From the NCBI RefSeq assembly GCF_002443255.2, contig NW_019211454.1:56632608-56696607 (forward strand): a stretch of 64,000 nucleotides of DNA, given 5' to 3'. The translations under genes were made by a program, and so were the position numbers. This stretch comes from Varroa destructor. Taxonomy: Eukaryota; Arthropoda; Arachnida; Mesostigmata; Varroidae. The first letter of the stretch is position 1, and the number at the start of each line of letters is the position of its first letter. The notes beneath the pieces are model-generated. The model had not been told where the DNA came from and searched no databases. It worked only from the letters and a program-made list of their open reading frames with translations. This document shows, piece by piece, positions 61,149 through 64,000 of this stretch.

Positions 61149-62770
61149 GTTCTACGATTTGCACGCGATCTGAAGCCGCTAAATTTTATCAGTCATAGCT
61201 AATGTAAGATATATTCGCAAATTACGCGCCTGACACCATCCAAATCGACGCTAACCATACTAACCTCATGAAGTTGTCGGTCGCCGGTGATGATTTCAAT
61301 AGAAACCGTTTGATGGTTCCTATAATACAATGAGGCTGTCGTCTACAGGCGAAAGCCTTTGTTTTTACGATAGCTTTCATTTAACGTGCACCTACTGGGC
61401 CAGATCGTCGGCGTGCGCTTTGTGAAAGTACGTTCTGCCGAAATAGAAACAAAAATATTTACGAAATTAAAAGGTCTGTTGTTAATAGGCGCTAGCTATA
61501 TAAACTTTTTTTCGGCCAAATACTGAAATGATATTGATCCATAGTAGCCTCTAGGAGGTCTGACCCACAGCATAGCTTCCAAAGTTTTCCAAGGTATGGG
61601 TACGCTTAAGAAAATACCGGCTGGTGTTGTGTGTGTTCTAATGAATGAACAGTCAAGTGGGTAAGTTAAACATAAAATCATATCTAACTGGGCTTAGTTA
61701 ACTTGACGATTAGACGGTTCAAAGTTGTATGTTATTATGTTCACCCGGCTGCTTCCTCTCCGTGTGTCGCGGTTGTTGGCTAGAGCGATCAGGAAACCTC
61801 TTGAATACATCATTCTCTCAAATGATGTTGAACACAACACTTTAATTTCTAATGCTATTCATGCATGGAATTAGAAAACAGAACAGGACGTCACACGTAG
61901 AGCAGGGCATGGTGGACGCGCTAATTAAAACAGCATGTAGTTGTCACCTTGATTTCGCCTTCGATAATCAGAAAATAATGTGCTATCTGAAAACTCTTAT
62001 TCTGTTCAGATCATTGGAGATAGTTCACTGAAAAACTACACCAATTTACCGATCTATTTATTTTCGGCTAGGATAGCTTCTCGGAAGTGACGCTGAAAAA
62101 CTGCCTGTTTCGAGCCGCTTCTGCACAACCTCCGGTTGCTGTACTGTTCAATAATAAATAATGTAAAATGTCTGGATTTGAAATAGTGTGCTTCGGATTT
62201 CGCTCTAATTGCCATAGTCGCTATATGAATCTGACGCCTCGCGTTTGGTAGGACGACTCATGTTTTCGTATCACTAATTCAGGCATTCAAGATATGATAC
62301 TACTTGCCACAAGAAAAAATGTCAAGTATCTATCACACAGTGATCTGTATTTAAAAATTAGGGGGCAATATACAGCCATACGTTAAGCAATTCCTATTGT
62401 CTTACAGTACTTCTATATGTATATATAGTATGTCTACATAGGTCTTCAGAGCGGTTGATTCGTCTATATAGTTTAATTTCATAGGAGCTATTATCACTTC
62501 ACTCTTAATTCTGGTAGACATTTTGGCATATGGCCTATCGTGGCGCCCTCTGACAATGACGATGTCGCTGCAGTGATAGCTAAAAATATATACACATATG
62601 TATATATATGTTGTGTTCGCACAGAGCATTACTGCCGTCATAGCAACGTCCCGAATTTGTTTCTACGGCTGTGTGTTCTAGCCGATTATTAATTTCTTGA
62701 CTTGTACGATTATATATTACTAACGAATTCGAGCAGAGCTGACTCAGACGTTAGTTTTGTGAGTAATGAA
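61149..62770. other. Intergenic AT-rich DNA
   Basis: Short frames only (61496-61681 minus, 62402-62641 minus), with (AT)n-like sequence at about 62410-62430 and 62590-62610. I see no gene. Confidence 0.5.
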
Positions 62771-62779
62771 TATATTTAA

Positions 62780-64000
62780 AGTACAGCGTATGACGATGCG
62801 TTACTCCGACAAGCAGGCTGGCGAAACAATGAAATCATGGCGATTAAATGTAGAACGGACATTGCGCGCAATGGTCAGCGTCGTGCTGCCGACCGGTGTT
62901 TATCGGCTGACGTCGCCAGTGTGGAGTAGGGCAGCTGCTCTGTCCTCAATTCAGCATTTGGATTAGCCGTTGGCTGACCAACCGTTCCGTGCTCAGATGC
63001 GCACCCTCCTATTGCCGGCCTAATTGCGTCTATTCGGTGTTGTTCGTTAGGGGTTGTCATAATTCGTAGCACCATTCCTGGCGATAGACAGGCTAAGGTC
63101 GTCATACCTGGCAACGAACCATACACGAACTGTATTCACGTAACACGATAATACATATAAGTAGAAGCGTAGATTATTGTATAACCAGCGACGGCAATTG
63201 TACGAAGTGTGCAGGCCACGATGGACGTGGTGCTACGAGGACGAAGTGATCGAGTTCGTCCAGCCTTGTTGGTGTCCCTGAATAGTGGTGTCTCCTACAA
63301 AAGCAACAAAGCGGCCGGGGGTCTGCGGTCACTACCTAATTTACGGGCTCTGGGCTCATGATCTCCTACTCCAGCCCTAGAGCTCAGCTTTAAGCCATGG
63401 TGCTGCGCTTTTGTTGATTGCCGTGTACTCCGCGTTAGGTTATCTCGTATGTTTCTGACCCTGCATGTGGGATCATGCTCTGGGGGGATGGGGGTGTTAG
63501 TGCTGTGTGTGTGAGCGACTGCATAGCGCGGAGACCGTACCTGGCGCTAGATCCTGAAGCAATCTCGTGATGAGCAGGGAATGCCGCCGCTTGGAATGAA
63601 GCTTAGTTGTTTGGTCACGTCCCGGGGCACCCAGTGACAGCGTGCACATGTCCTACCAACATCGCTCTGTCGGTCGGATACCGGCTGTGATGCCCTTCAG
63701 CCTAGGCTGCCGTCGCCGCTGCTGCTGGCGAGTAACAATATACATAACTGGAACTGTCCGGATCCAGCAGATATTTGGTCGTGATAGTCTGCCCTGTGAC
63801 CACGTTGCCTTAGAACTCCATAGGGTCGACGACGACGACAACAACAATTTGCCTCTCTCGTCGGTTGAAGCACGTTGATGCGCTTGGTGCATGGTGGCTA
63901 TGCTGCTAACGGCTTTTGGGGATGGTGGACCCATCGGTATGAGTGCATGCCTCCTTGATGCGAGCAGAGCGGCTTGAACTGCTCTTGTCCAGTGTTCGGT
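62780..64000. other. GC-richer edge region, unassigned
   Basis: Both strands hold 66-93-codon frames (62766-62966 plus, 62875-63126 minus, 63642-63878 plus, 63653-63934 minus). They overlap one another, begin mostly at non-ATG codons or lack motifs, and are best explained by composition. A tract of CGACGACGACAACAACAA at about 63828-63846 encodes Asp/Asn runs on plus. This may be the start of a gene or a promoter island continuing beyond the window. Confidence 0.25.

Noticed and set aside
1..64000. CRISPR arrays, operons, Shine-Dalgarno sites, rRNA or intact tRNA genes
   Set aside because: None seen. GT-AG introns and a nuclear-pore gene show eukaryotic nuclear DNA, and no sequence folds into a full tRNA cloverleaf by inspection.

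Overview
This is a low-gene-density, AT-rich eukaryotic nuclear window. Genes are interrupted by GT-AG introns, the spacers carry simple repeats, decayed retroelements and tRNA-like Pol III modules, and no bacterial gene organisation is visible. The best-resolved protein is an animal-type Nup93. An arthropod is the most natural reading, possibly a chelicerate such as a mite given the intron-rich genes. That taxonomic guess is inference, because nothing in the window fixes the species.

Two protein-coding genes are well supported, and both were rebuilt by joining exons with consistent splice phase. (1) Plus strand, 38368-40683: a 265-residue single-pass membrane protein in three coding exons. 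It has a Lys/Ser/Gln-rich N-terminus, a CCGC cluster, one transmembrane helix, a Tyr/Lys-rich helical region, a Pro/Thr/Ala-rich tail and a C-terminal KKSEL. I do not recognise its family. Its first intron contains a well-formed alternative last exon (38582-about 38880) with its own stop, AATAAA and GT-rich downstream element, which predicts a 52-residue isoform without the membrane helix. (2) Minus strand, 52299-45006: a complete nucleoporin Nup93, 11 coding exons and 827 residues, in phase throughout and ending in the family's conserved C-terminus. The two genes are convergent, with about 4.3 kb between their stop codons.

Layout: 1-32 kb is mostly non-coding, AT-rich DNA. It holds GC-richer islands (5.65-6.17, 12.04-13.07 and 15.64-16.26 kb), a decayed non-LTR retrotransposon endonuclease relic on the minus strand (about 18.2-19.05 kb), tRNA-like modules (2.24 and 22.64-22.72 kb) and several perfect hairpins. 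A GC-rich, CCG/CTG-rich island at 32.3-33.05 kb ends near a strong splice donor and is the best candidate promoter and 5' non-coding exon for the membrane-protein gene. The interval 41.3-44.5 kb is the spacer between the convergent genes. A GC-rich island at 53.54-53.81 kb lies upstream of Nup93. A degenerate, internally deleted Ty3/Gypsy-type LTR element occupies about 58.2-61.15 kb; it keeps recognisable reverse transcriptase, RNase H and integrase fragments and two matching LTR ends. The right edge (62.8-64 kb) is GC-richer with no gene I can support.

The two genes have no evident functional link. One is a structural nuclear-pore component. The other probably sits in the endoplasmic reticulum or secretory membrane.
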